From assembly GCA_964036275.1 (NCBI GenBank), contig OZ038433.1, forward strand, positions 50,057,605-50,121,604: a DNA stretch of 64,000 nucleotides, written 5' to 3'. Position 1 is the stretch's first letter. Each line of letters starts with the position of its first letter. Made by a program: the position numbers and the translations under genes. Under the pieces are notes generated by a model that ran no database searches, was not told the origin of the DNA, and saw nothing but the letters and a program-made list of their open reading frames with translations. Source of the stretch: Litoditis marina. Its lineage: Eukaryota; Nematoda; Chromadorea; Rhabditida; Rhabditidae. Below are positions 23,401 to 34,836 of the stretch, one piece after another.

Positions 23401-26400
23401 CAGGTAAAAACACTAAAATTCTGGTCTCGGCATTATTTTTTAAGTTTCAGTCGAATTCAACACGTTCTCCATTTTCACAGTACGGAATTGTTATCTTCTT
23501 TACGTGATCTTCTTTCTTCAAACAACACCACATACTCAAACAACGCTCAACTACTTGCATCGGAAGCACAGTTTTCGGAAATGGAAACAATTGGCGATAT
23601 CGCAAACATGCCAGATATACAGATTATTTTGAGTTAAGACTAAGACCGTGACGTTGAACTTAATGTTTAAACATTGGACTCTGCTGTGTGCTGTAAATAT
23701 CCAATAATAATTATTTGTTTGCTGTATTGACAAAAACGAACCCTCCAGTAACACAGAGTGAATCGGTCAGAGAAACCTCCACACAGTTGACGTCCTTAGC
23801 ATGGGCAACTAGTGTCGAGGAGCAAACCAACTTCGGCCTGTAATCACACACTCATGAAAAGGATGAAACATTCAATCACACGAGATCCTACATACAACTG
23901 CAACTAAAAAACTCTTCGAAAAAAGCTGAGTTTGAAATTTGAAAATGTATTGTTACTTGTTACCAATACTTTAACGTATTCTATTTTCTCGAAATCTGAG
24001 CTTTTACTTCAATTGAAACTGAGACTCACAATTCAGTTGTTCAGCATTGTTTTACTTTGAAGTACACTGTATGTCTAGTTGTTTGGCGTGATGTCGTTGG
24101 TTTGCGTTGTATTGTGTTGTTATCATGCACTATTAGTCCAAATGAAGTAATCTACTTTCTACTCACAGCTCTTCGACTGCCACTCCCTCCTTGTGACTCT
24201 TCAGGTCCACATCTACCAGAGACCACAGTTTGAGGGTGCTGTCCGTGGACACCGAGACGAGGAACGGACGACGGGCCGAGTGAGAGAACTTCACCGCGTT
24301 CACACTGTTCGTGTGGCCCGTACCCCTCAGGATGGGGTGCAGGGTGGCCGGTGACCCAGTTGCCTCATCTGTCAACACAAAACAGTAAGGTGTGACTACT
24401 CTTTAGAGATATATCCATTTATCTATTCGATTATGTCGCTTTGAGGGTTCGAACAGTTGAACATCCCCTCCACAGAAATCTCAGTCATATGTCCCTCTAG
24501 ATAATTACCAAATGAACTCCGAGTTGTTGGAAAAGTAATGGGTCCCCCTAGGTCAATTAAGGGAAAAGTTAAGGATCCCCCAGTCAGCTAACCGGGGGCG
24601 GGGCATCGCAACTATGATTCGAATTCCTCAAATGTCTCAAAAAACTACTCGATAGCATCATAATTGTATCACTTCCAGTTCCAGCTATCCTAAATCTGAA
24701 ATATATATTACGCCCTCTTGTAACTACAACTTACCAGCTGGTTGCAACCTCCAAACAATGATCGAATTGTCCTTTGAGCAAGATGCAACCAGAGTTTTGT
24801 CCCAAACAGCAGCCGTGACCGATAGAACGCTCTCTTCGTGTCCTGAATATCATTGGATAATACTGAGAGGGCTCAATTCCATATACAAAAGTACGTTCAC
24901 ATGCAAGTCGAATTCGGAACAATTCAAACTCATTTTGAGGTGACTACAAAATGCACTAATTCTGAATAAATATCGCTACGTTTAAAAGTGTTCGCTAAAT
25001 TTGGTTCATAAACATGCTACATGCTCATGAACTCTTGTACGAGCCAGTGCAATAACATAACTGGAGAAGACCTTGTACTCACCTTGTACCAATTGACAAT
25101 CCCAAGACGTGGTATTGTATAGACGAATTTCTGAAGTGTTGGACGATACAGCCATGTACGAATCGTCTTTACCCAACAGACAACAAGAATACACCTGTAA
25201 AATATTTGAAACATGAAACTCGATTTTGATTCTATGAAAAACATTTTATTTCGTTCATCTCAACCAATTTCGAAAATAACAACATTTCTAATTTCTAAAT
25301 ATATATAAAAACAAGATTGAATCACGGAATTGGGCCCGGAAAGCAGGAGAACTCCTTAGAAAAAATCGCCGAAACAGACATGTGTACATGTGCTCAATAT
25401 CGCATAAAATAAGAAAAATAGACTTACCTCATCCTGGAAACCAACAATCTGTCGTTTTGTAACCATATTAGCGAATCCAACCACGAACAAATTCTCCTCA
25501 GCTGAGATTGTCAACAACTGGTCGCGGATGGGATTATACAGAATAGAATCGAGACGGGCACTGGAATCGGAGCATTAGCCAAGGCCTCATATTACTTGGT
25601 GAAGAAGTAGTGAAAGTAGTAAACTACAAACTACATTTTTTTGCAAACAAAAATTTTCTGCACACCCCATAATGTCCGAATAGTCAGAAAAATTCGAAAA
25701 ACTAACTTATTTGCTAAAAACGAGAAAACCTAAAAACAACTCGTTTTTTTCGAATAGTCGAACCTTACTGATGTACGATTTTCTGTCATTATCTAGAATC
25801 AACCCGTTGTGTGAGCAATATGGAATTTCATCATACAAAATACAACCCAACCATGGGAATGTTGGGAATACCCCTTACCTGGTCACCTTCTTCTTTCGAA
25901 CCATTCGCGCACTGTCAGTGATCCATTCCTTGATAGTACCCTCCTCACCAACCGTCACCAGATTACCGTTGTGAGCGATGACCGCTGACTCGATCGGCTC
26001 AAACAATGGAAGTACCTAGAATAACATCAACAATAAATCTTTGAATAGATAAAAATTACCAATAAAATAACTTTGAAAAGGATTTTTCAAAATTCGTTCA
26101 AAGTTACAAGCAAACACCAGTAAGGTCTGATTGAGCGACAAAAACTAGTCCGTTTTCATATGTTGTAAACACGTGAAAATGTATGATTTTTCATCAAAAG
26201 TAGACCGATTGTCTTCCTTTCGACAAAAAAGTAGTCCGTTTTCAATTTTTTCTATTCGGACAACTTTACTGGGGTATGGTACCAAGCCAGTTGGCCGATT
26301 CTACTCAAAATAGTTGATGTGTTGCTGATATTCCACGGTTGAACCACTTGATACTGAAATTTAATTTCAGCAGAAATCAGTACAAATGTGAACAAATACG

Positions 26401-28965
26401 TTCCTTATTCGTATCACATGATAAATACTAATTTAAAATCTAGCTAGTGAAACTCACCTTCAGGGTTTCCTTGGTTTCTATTTCAACAATGGATGCCGTC
26501 TGATCTCTTGATAATATCACTGCACGACGAGAACGCGGCAGTTCAACAATGGATGTGACTTGACTGAAACATGGATTGTGAAAGAAAATCAGTAGTTTAA
26601 CTTGTTAATAGAGTAGTTAAAGTGGGGAGTAAAACAATTTTACAATGTAACTCTTGCTGTGTTGTGAACATACCCCGGTAAAGTTGTACGAATAGCAGAT
26701 ACAAAGTAAAATGCGTAAAATAAACTATCTTTCTGACAAATACAGGAGAATTGACCTGACTTTTGATGAAAAGTCATGAATCTAGCCGGTTTTTCATCAT
26801 AGGTCAATCTCTGATGGAAAACCGGCACATTTTTCTAGGAGTCACACCTTACTGGAACTGGTATGGGGTTGTGAACACTAGTGATCACTGATCAACTATT
26901 TTTTACAACGAAAATAATTCAAAAAGAGAGCAACTCGAAAATGTAATTATGAATATTTGATACCTGCTGTGCGTCTCCCAGCGATGAATCAACTTTTGTG
27001 TAGCTCCTCTGATCAAGTCGAACATATTCACCTATAAAGAAAAGCATACATACACAAACTCTATGCTCTAATCAACCAACATCCAATCAAGAATGTTGAA
27101 CTAATTTGATGTGGACTAGACTGAAATGAAATCCTAGTCTTACAAACAACTTATGGAAACTGTCAGAACTACAATCAAATCAAGACAAGGAAATAGCAAA
27201 TAGAATAGATAACTTACATGTCCACCCATGTATCCGACAAGTATCCTATCACCACGCACGAAACACATCGACGTGACCACTTCAACTCCTTTCAGAGTGT
27301 GGGTACAATGTTGTTGATTCATATCCCAAACCTGCAAGAAAGAGATTGGTTAATGTTATAAAAAAATACTTGTTTTCATTGGTTGAGGTTTAGAAACGTG
27401 AACATCAACGTCAAGCGCAATGCTTTTCAATCATCAGAACAGCAGTACCTGGCGGTTTTGAGGTTTTTTGGGGAGGAATATCTCTGTTCAAGAGGTTGCA
27501 TCTGCGGTAGAGGAGAAACGTACCACCTTTATTAGTTTTTTCTCTTACCTAGTCTTTTAAACAATAATTATTTCAACTATAGCTTTCATTTTCATACTTT
27601 CACACATACTGAGCCATATTTTCATAATAACATGCAAAAGTCTAAATGACAACAAATATTTTTGTTTTAAATAAATGTAACACTAATTGCTTTCATTTTT
27701 AATTGATTTCCATTGACAATTGAACGGGGATAAATAAACCCACTTTGACATTGTGATCGGCCGATCCCGTGGCCAACAGAGATCCGTCTGCATTGAACAT
27801 CATCGAGAGAACGGGCGCCTCGTGCATTGTCTTCCACATACGAGCCACAACTGCCTTCTCATCAGCACTCGTGGGAAGCACGTACTCACGAACCTAAATG
27901 AACAACTCAGACAATGCGGTGCAAGTAGCCATACATAGGTAAGGTCGGAGGTCCGACTATTTGACGAAAAGTAGTCCGTTTTTATATTAGATTAGTTGAA
28001 AAATAATGATATCGCATTAGGAATAGCAATAGACAAAGTTTCTCGTTTTCGGCGAAAAAGTAGGCAGTTTTACTATATATTTTTATGGCTATTCGGACTA
28101 CTTGATCGGGGTATGTAAATAGCCCGAAAGGGTTAGAATATTCGCAAGATACGCGCTAGAGTATCGCTAGTTGCACGTTGTAGTCAATAAACTCATCAAA
28201 AATGCCCACGTTTTCATTTTCTGACTTTGTCAAAAGTAGGCCGTTTTCTGATTATTTAGGTCAGCGAGCAGTAGGAAAGCGTACGGCTGGATACAATGAA
28301 ACAGTAATGTGCTAATGTATGCAGAGAACCCGTTTATCCATTAAAACAAAAATCGTCAATTTCATAATTTGGAATGAAAAAAAAATTCACAGAACCGGTA
28401 ACTTTAATTGTAACTTTTTGGTGCTTAAGAGAGAGTGTGTACCTATTCAGCTGGAAACTGATCAGTTAACGGCTCACATAAGAAAAAAAACTCACAATTT
28501 GATTATTGTAGGCAACGATCAGTCGCCCGCGGAAATTGTCGAGACAGAAACACGTAATTCGCAAACTATCCTCCTCGTCGCCAATGGTATAGCTGCAAAG
28601 CGAAGTTTGGGAAACTCGTTAGAAATCACTAATCAACGGACATAACTTCGAGGTCAGTTTATTTTTTCTAATATAAAATCAAAAAAATCAAACTTGAAAA
28701 CCATTCGAACACCTGACGTTTGTTAAGATTCTGAAAGAATACTGACAATCGCCAATAATCAAACCCCCAATAGTGCGCGTATACTAACAGTTTAGTTTTA
28801 ATAAAGAACTCACGTGGATAAATTATCATCTAGATTAACAACCTTGACCACATTTGTACACGTGGAGAAAATATATTTTCCATTGGCACTCCATTCGACT
28901 GATCCACCCGTGAAGAGTGCTTCGATACATCGCTTCACTGCCAAATCTCGAACAACATCCTTCAT
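20434..28965 (-). CDS. TBL3: TBL3/UTP13, WD40 protein of the U3 small-subunit processome
   Basis: Exons, 5' to 3': 28965-28814, 28592-28496, 27893-27744, 27331-27218, 27031-26964, 26563-26458, 26015-25879, 25560-25428, 25194-25083, 24842-24735, 24368-24167, 23837-23742, 23196-23076, 22905-22804, 22502-22386, 22179-22036, 21683-21597, 21367-21245, 20922-20813, 20512-20434 (785 aa; human TBL3 808). WD repeats fill residues 1-640 (LLATGSADHNVKVWDM, TGGMDKLAKLWHI, CSGDMTVKVWSLQDKSC, SADSGGIIKIWTL, TSGTDGRIVIWKDV). A charged helix follows, then the UTP13 C-terminal domain (about 655-785) with LLDFATQWNTNSKTSQ and APEELLKL. It acts in the nucleolus in early 18S rRNA processing. The ATG is one base after a TTTTCAG acceptor. 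One donor is atypical (GG/GTTCGT at 23742). Confidence 0.95.
23208..23371. repeat. MITE-like element, family 2 (TBL3 intron)
   Basis: Begins AGTAAGGTCCGACTAAGCGA and ends GGACAACTTTACTGGTGTATGG, with an internal AAAATGTATGATTTTTCATC shared with the copy at 26116-26277. The terminal phrases are inverted relatives. Confidence 0.75.
25666..25775. repeat. MITE-like element, family 2 (short copy)
   Basis: Starts ACCCCATAATGTCCGAATAGT and ends GAATAGTCGAACCTTACTG, matching the two termini of family 2 in inverted order. The interior is deleted relative to the full-length copies. Confidence 0.55.
26116..26277. repeat. MITE-like element, family 2 (TBL3 intron)
   Basis: Begins CACCAGTAAGGTCTGATTGA and ends CGGACAACTTTACTGGGGTATGG. 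It is closely related to the copy at 23208-23371, including AAAACTAGTCCG and the central AAAATGTATGATTTTTCATC phrase. Confidence 0.8.
26671..26862. repeat. MITE-like element, family 2 (TBL3 intron, opposite orientation)
   Basis: Starts ATACCCCGGTAAAGTTGTACG and ends ACACCTTACTGGAACTGGTATGG, so it is inverted relative to the neighbouring copy. The interior has its own internal inverted repeat (GACTTTTGATGAAAAGTC, CCGGTTTTTCATCA). Confidence 0.7.
27939..28113. repeat. MITE-like element, family 2 (TBL3 intron 2)
   Basis: Begins GGTAAGGTCGGAGGTCCGAC and ends CTATTCGGACTACTTGATCGGGGTATG. It carries the family phrase ACGAAAAGTAGTCCGTTTTT. The right end is partly degraded. Confidence 0.7.
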
Positions 28966-29751
28966 ACTGAAAATACAATTGTTACCGCCGGAAGTCTATA
29001 TTATTGTACGACATTCATGCCAATATGTTAAGCATCGCAATACCCAGCATAAGCATATTAGGGAATGCTATCGGAATTGAAGAGCAACCAGCGTTTTAAA
29101 GTAACAAACGTGAGACCAAGGACGTTATGTTCAAATTAAAACCAAAGTATAAAACACTGATAGATGAAGCATTCTCCGCACCAATGAGCAATATTCCGTG
29201 TCGGGGCTACTTCTTACCAGTTGACAAACAACTGAATGTGAATTAGTGAAAGAGAAATAAACAAAAATAATAATATTAAGCCATTTAATTTTTCTATTTC
29301 CAAAATTTATTAAAAGCTACCGTATACTACTTTTTCCGGTTGAAACCACAGAACAGTCCTTTAGTTCTTAGCCGTGGAGCAGACTAGCTGAAACGTGAAA
29401 ACGTGAAAATTCTTGTGGGGTGGTCTGTTGTGTTATTATTAATTTTTTTTAAATTTTCTTCTATTATATTGATTCTATCATACGAGTTTTTCATCCAACT
29501 TACACCTTATATATTGAGTTTAGATAAGTGTTGATCAGCCGACGATATATACCGCTACACTTATGACAAACACTCCCACAACAAACCAATTACAATTTAT
29601 CGTGTGAATTGAATTTTTTACGTTCGTATAATGGTTCTTTCAGCATTTTTATTTAATTCCAAGTTGTTTCAGATACTCCAGTTGTACTGCTAGCCACATG
29701 TGTTATTGATCTACTCGTGGTTACTATTCGCGCTTCTGCATTCGTTTTATA
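28966..29751. promoter_or_regulatory. Divergent promoter region between TBL3 and the bre-4-like gene
   Basis: This 0.8 kb AT-rich spacer must drive the TBL3/pno-1 cluster to the left and the glycosyltransferase gene to the right. A TTGTTTCAG acceptor at about 29664-29672 lies 79 bases before the glycosyltransferase ATG, a possible trans-splice site. A GGGGTGGTC near 29415 is one mismatch from the TRA-1 core and is not claimed as a site. Confidence 0.5.
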
Positions 29752-32700
29752 ATGTACAGTAGACAACTTGTTTGTCTGTGGAGAGGGATATCACCTCCCA
29801 AACGATTGCTTTTTGTCGCTGCTGTACTGAGTCTCTGCTATGTCGGCTTCTTCATCAGCGATACGTGAGTTTTCTATTCCTCGGACATAGCATCGCGAAG
29901 CGCGTCTCAATGCGAAATGATGTTTTCCACCAAGTATACCGCCGATTTACACAAGGAACGACCTAAGTTGTTCGAGAAACTGTTCCGCCGAATAGATAAA
30001 TCATGTTTACTATTTTTTGGAATAACTTTTTTTGGAAAGGAATAGGAATATACGCTTCGCTTTTGGGATGGTTATGGTTAAATCACAGTTAAAATCACAC
30101 CAGGAATCCGGTTCATGGTTGACCGATATGTTGTTCCAGTTTTTTCATTCATATCAAGACTTTGTTGGTTAGTCTTCTCATTTTACAGCACACCCCAATT
30201 GTCACTAACTCGAACCAATGGGAATGCGGTGAAAGATCTTCACAGCGGGGTCGCCTCAAATCGAGGAGATGTTCATGCCGACGATACGTACGTTTCAAGT
30301 TTCAGTTAAACTCTTGGATTGCCAGCGTTCCATTTCACGCGTTACGCTCATTAAGTTCATTTTCTGATAGTAGATGCCTCGAAACATGTGTGATGGAGTA
30401 GTGAAAGGTTGGTTTAAACTCTCTCCACTTTGCTGGGTGGAGCTTTTATAAAAACACATGAAACACCTGCCTCATGTAAGACCAACCTTATAGGTTTAGA
30501 CGGTCATTACAAACTGAACAGAATCTGTAGTGCTCTTCTTTCCTACGTGGACCCTTACAGTACTTCCCCAATGAAGACAGCAACTGACCAAGGCGCCTAC
30601 CGCCTACGTAAAACGCTTGTAGGAAGTATGTAACGAGCTTCACCACTTTAGTTGTCTCGGCAGTTTTCCATTATTTTCACAGTTGATTTAAAAATATTCG
30701 GAAATCAAGAATGGGCCTACACTATAATTTACATTGTAAATATTTTTCTAAAAGTAACAGGCTGTAAACGGATAGGTTAGACAGGTAACGTAGGTAGGTA
30801 GGTAACGGTTAGGTAGGAGAGTTAGGTAACGGATAGACAGAACGCTATGACGTTTACGCTTCCCTGTTAGTTTTGTAATATACGGATCTCCTTTGATATA
30901 TTTGCAGATGAGATTTCTTTCTAATTTTGCTTTACTGTTCATCTTCATTATTTCAGACTACGAAAAGAGGATGCAATAGAGCTTGAGCACGACCGTCAAA
31001 CGTTGAATTTTCTCAACTTGGCTGATAATACACAATCACCCAGTACATTGCGAGCGAGGTACCCTTTTTTTCATTTAAAATTTGTACTAATTGCTATATA
31101 CCGATTTTAGGATTGCGGAATCGCACCTATGAGTTGAGTTAATATCGAGTTGACTGTTTATATGCACCATATCCAACTCGCTTGCGATACTTTATATTTT
31201 ATACTAAGTAAATAAGTGGTCGTTTTCACCATTTACCAAATGTCGCAGGGAGTTAAAAAAACATGCCGCTTCTTTGAACCCTCCTCAACAGCACACTTTT
31301 TAGTGCTATGTCCGTTCGGCGGGAAGATAGTTTTAACACTTTCACTGATGACAGATGAATATGTAATGTAAATTGTCTGCGTTTCACATTTTCCTTTCAG
31401 CCCACTAGTGACAGGAGAGGACGGGAAATGCCCGGAAGTGGAGGACCTCCCAGATTTACGGGTATGTTCTAGTGGTGAGTTCTATATCTAACCGGGTTTT
31501 TTGGTAACCTTACCCTTTTTTTGATAACCTATTTTTCAGGTTACCTCCGTACTCCGTAGGTAACCGGTTGGTAACCTAAAATGAAAACACAGTTACCTGT
31601 TTTTCTAACGCAAAACGTGGTTTTTACCGTTAGTTCGAACGGTAACCGGAGTTTAGTTTCAGGTTGCTTTCAAGTTACCTACAATGTAATCTGAAAATGA
31701 GGTTACCAAAAAAGAGTTAGGTTACCTAAAAACCCGGATAGTTGTAGAATTGGCCTGTTCTTGTTGTTTAATTATCATAAACACTCCATTACCGTTTCTT
31801 CGTAATATTTCATTCGAAATCGAAATGTCCGTAGATGTTCGAGAGTTGAGAGAGATTGCAAATATTGGATGAAGAGTTACTTCATTTCAATGTTTCTCAA
31901 TTTTTAGGGTCCCCTCCCCCAAGCAGTCCTTCTGATCCAGAATCTGATGGAATCCGAAGTCAGTGCCATCCATCCCGAGTTGGGTCCCGGAGGCGCATGG
32001 GCTCCCAAAGACTGTAAGGTCAGTCATTCTGATTTTCTTTTATCTTTAGAGGCAAACTGATTTTTCTCCAGGAAAACACACAGTATCTGGTTCCATAAGG
32101 TAGAATTGTCGTCCTAGCTGGTTTTTGTGTGTTATTTTCTATTTTCTGGGTACTCCAGCAAGCTTTTTATGTATGGTTATGTTATAACTCCAACGATTTC
32201 AGGCTCGTTACAAGGTGGCCATCATAATTCCGTACAGAGATCGACAATCTCATCTAACTCGACTTCTGGCGTTTCTCATTCCTATTCTACAGAGACAGAG
32301 ACTCGATTTCCGCTTCATCGTCACCGAACAGGTAAATCAACTACATTATCCCATGAATACTATATGATGGAACTTTTTAACCTCACTTGGAAAAGTAATT
32401 TGTAACATGTGAAACACTTCATGATCATAAATGCGAATTGCAATTGCTAATGGTTGACATTTTACATGACTTTTGTGCTCACTTCTAGTATAACCGAGCT
32501 CAATGTTTCAGTGTTGCTATATGTGTTATAATACATAGTATAACTGTTTTATGTTATATTTGAGCTTATTGTTGTGTTGTATGTTCAATATATATTACGG
32601 TCTAATGCAGTACTAGAACTCTGTGAGATGTTCATCATTTGTGTTATTGTTATGCAAGCAAATGTGTGATTTCAGTACGGCAACGATCTGTTCAATAAGG

Positions 32701-34836
32701 GGAAAATCATGAATGCCGCGTTCATGTTTGCGGAGAAGCTTGGTGTCGATTGTGTGGTTTTTCACGACGTAGACATGTTTCCCCAGGTAATTTTGAGTTT
32801 TTCTTCTGAATGTAAGCTCGAGGTTATAAATATTTTTCATTGCTGTTCTGTAGAACCGTGGTGGTTGTTCATATAAATCATTACCCGTTTGCCTAGTTTG
32901 TTCCAAAACAGTAAGCTATTCTTTTTCTCTACAATTTGATTCATTATGTGTATTTATTTATGTGAATATATTTAGTTCCAAACTGAATATAAACGAATTT
33001 ATAACAATGGTTCTAGGACGACCGCAATCCGTACTCGTGTCCCACCCAACCTCGCCATCTTGGTGCTTTCGTGAACAATTTGGGATACCAGTGAGTATTT
33101 TTCGTTCATTGATTCGTTTAACGATAAAATGCAACAAGTTTTCAAATTTTCATGAAAAACATCTGGCATTTATTGGATGTGGGAGTTAAAGGAAGGGAGC
33201 TGGCGTTTCGAACTTTTTCGTCATTTTGCCTACGTTTCGAAGGTGTGATGAATGGTGATACAATGTACACCTACCAGGTCTGAGGCCGCCGTATCCATGA
33301 ACGTCCCGGCCCATACATCTCAACTTGCATTTCCTCAAAAACAAGCTTTTTTTCTGCTCCAAAATCCCGCCGGGAATTGAGGGTCGTGTAATAGTGCGCA
33401 AAACAAAGAGAGGCAGGACGGGGTGAAAGAGCCGGGATGTTCTAGCATACGTATTACGTACTCTGGCTTGTTGACTGATTGACTCGAAATTTACACAAAT
33501 ATTGGTGTCCTTTCGTTTCAAATACGTCTATGTTAATCCTATTCAGACTGTGGTACAAAGAGATAGTGGGTGGAATCCTGGCCTTAACCATGGACGACTA
33601 TCGAAAGGTCAACGGCTATTCGAACATGTATTGGGCATGGGGTGGCGAGGATGACGATATGGGTGAGTGGCATCTCTCTCTTTCTCTTTTTCTCTCTCTC
33701 ATTTCTCTTTCGTAGTTTTTCTCTCTCTCTCTCTCTCTTTCTTTCTCTTTCCATATCTCTCTCTCCTCCACTTCTTCTTTCTCCCTTCGACCTTTTCTTT
33801 GTGGTTTGTGAACCTTTACCAACATTATATTCCTGTTATGTTAACTCCACTACAATATACTAGGTTCACTAATTTCCATGTTTTTCAGGTAAACGCATAA
33901 TGTCGCTCAACTATACGATCGAGCGACCGGACAATATGATGGGTCGATACTCGATGTTGAAGCACGTCAAACGACAACGCACTGCACCGAAACTCATGTG
34001 AGTTTCTCACCATACTCCACTGATTCTGAGGAAACAGTCAGAAAATTACAATAAACTGGCGTTTTCCTGTCAAACTCGGAAGAATATAGACGTTTTCCAT
34101 GCACAATCATAGTAGTTAGCTTATTTGAATGGGAAACAGGTATCATTTTCGAAGAATAGTCACACACACAGTAGTATAATAAAATAATAAGTCAATGGTT
34201 TGGTTATTTTCCAGAATGTAATACTTTTTGAACATAAACACGAGAAATCTCCTTGTGTTGCATGCAAATTAGCTACATTTACCGGATTTTTCCTTGCTCC
34301 AAAAAATCTAACCTTTTCCTGGCTGTTCAGCTAAGTTTGCTGGAGTATGCAATCATTTCACATCGTTGTTTCAGCTATAAGTTGCTGGACAACTCGGATC
34401 AGCGAGTACCGACTGATGGGTTGAATCAGAAGAACCAGTGGACTGTTCGCAAGGTGATTATTCCTGTTTTATTCGGACTTGTCGAACATTTGAGCTTTTC
34501 TCATACTTTTAGGCGGGAGCTAGCGGGATTAACACTTTGTCATATTTATTTGATTAAGTTAAACTATAAGAACTTTACAGAAAATTGTGGTTTTCGCTGT
34601 TTAACAAGGTATTTCGAGCGAAATAGAGTTAGAGAATGCATGCATGCATGCAGATCATGCAGAGACAGAAAGATTTGGAGATGGGTCATGCTCCACGACT
34701 ATGTAACATTGTGATGTGACGAATCCAACTTGAACTTGAAACTTGAACCCAGTTACAGATGACAGTGAGACCGTTGTACTATCATCTCTTTGTGGACGTG
34801 GGACCTGTTCCCGAGGAATGGCGAGCCCATCCATAA
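29752..34836 (+). CDS. bre-4: bre-4-like Golgi beta-1,4-N-acetylgalactosaminyltransferase (B4GALT family)
   Basis: Exons: 29752-29864, 30189-30287, 30957-31058, 31401-31461, 31908-32018, 32203-32331, 32676-32786, 33017-33090, 33547-33662, 33889-33997, 34375-34453, 34759-34836 (393 aa; an acceptor at 34752 would add two residues). Type II membrane topology: short basic N-tail, one membrane anchor at 19-35, then a stem. Catalytic domain from about 125: YKVAIIIPYRDRQSHL, DVD metal site 236-238 (FHDVDMFPQ), WAWGGEDDD 296-304, and M328/H331 equivalent to the B4GALT1 metal ligands M344/H347. The residue matching B4GALT1 Tyr289 is Ile273 (YKEIVGG), the known mark of invertebrate GalNAc-transferring members. 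In C. elegans, BRE-4 builds the LacdiNAc-type core of arthro-series glycolipids. The final exon is the least certain by homology. Confidence 0.92.
31483..31740. repeat. Inverted repeat rich in GGTTACC in a bre-4 intron
   Basis: The left end (ACCGGGTTTTTTGGTAACCT) mirrors the right end (AGGTTACCTAAAAACCCGG). The interior holds many further GTAACC/GGTTACC copies in both orientations, giving a multi-stem structure of about 255 bp. It is probably a non-autonomous element. Confidence 0.75.
33282..33446. repeat. Diverged hairpin element in a bre-4 intron
   Basis: The left arm GAGGCCGCCGTATCCATGAAC is a degraded match to the inverted right arm (GCCGGGATGTTCTAGCATACG). Both resemble the arms of the hairpin at 5192-5312, so this looks like an older copy of the same element. 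Confidence 0.5.
33679..33790. repeat. (CT)n tract directly after a bre-4 exon
   Basis: An interrupted CT/TTTCTCT low-complexity stretch that starts about 17 bases after the donor of the exon ending at 33662. Confidence 0.85.

Noticed and set aside
29409..29420. GGGGTGGTC near the bre-4 promoter, and GACCACCCG near 18904, as further TRA-1 sites
   Set aside because: Each differs from the core at one position and lies away from mab-3; single-mismatch words are expected by chance.
34253..34714. 153-residue open frame in the 3' part of the bre-4-like gene
   Set aside because: It overlaps the true 79-base exon at 34375-34453 but otherwise reads through introns; the homology-supported frame is spliced.
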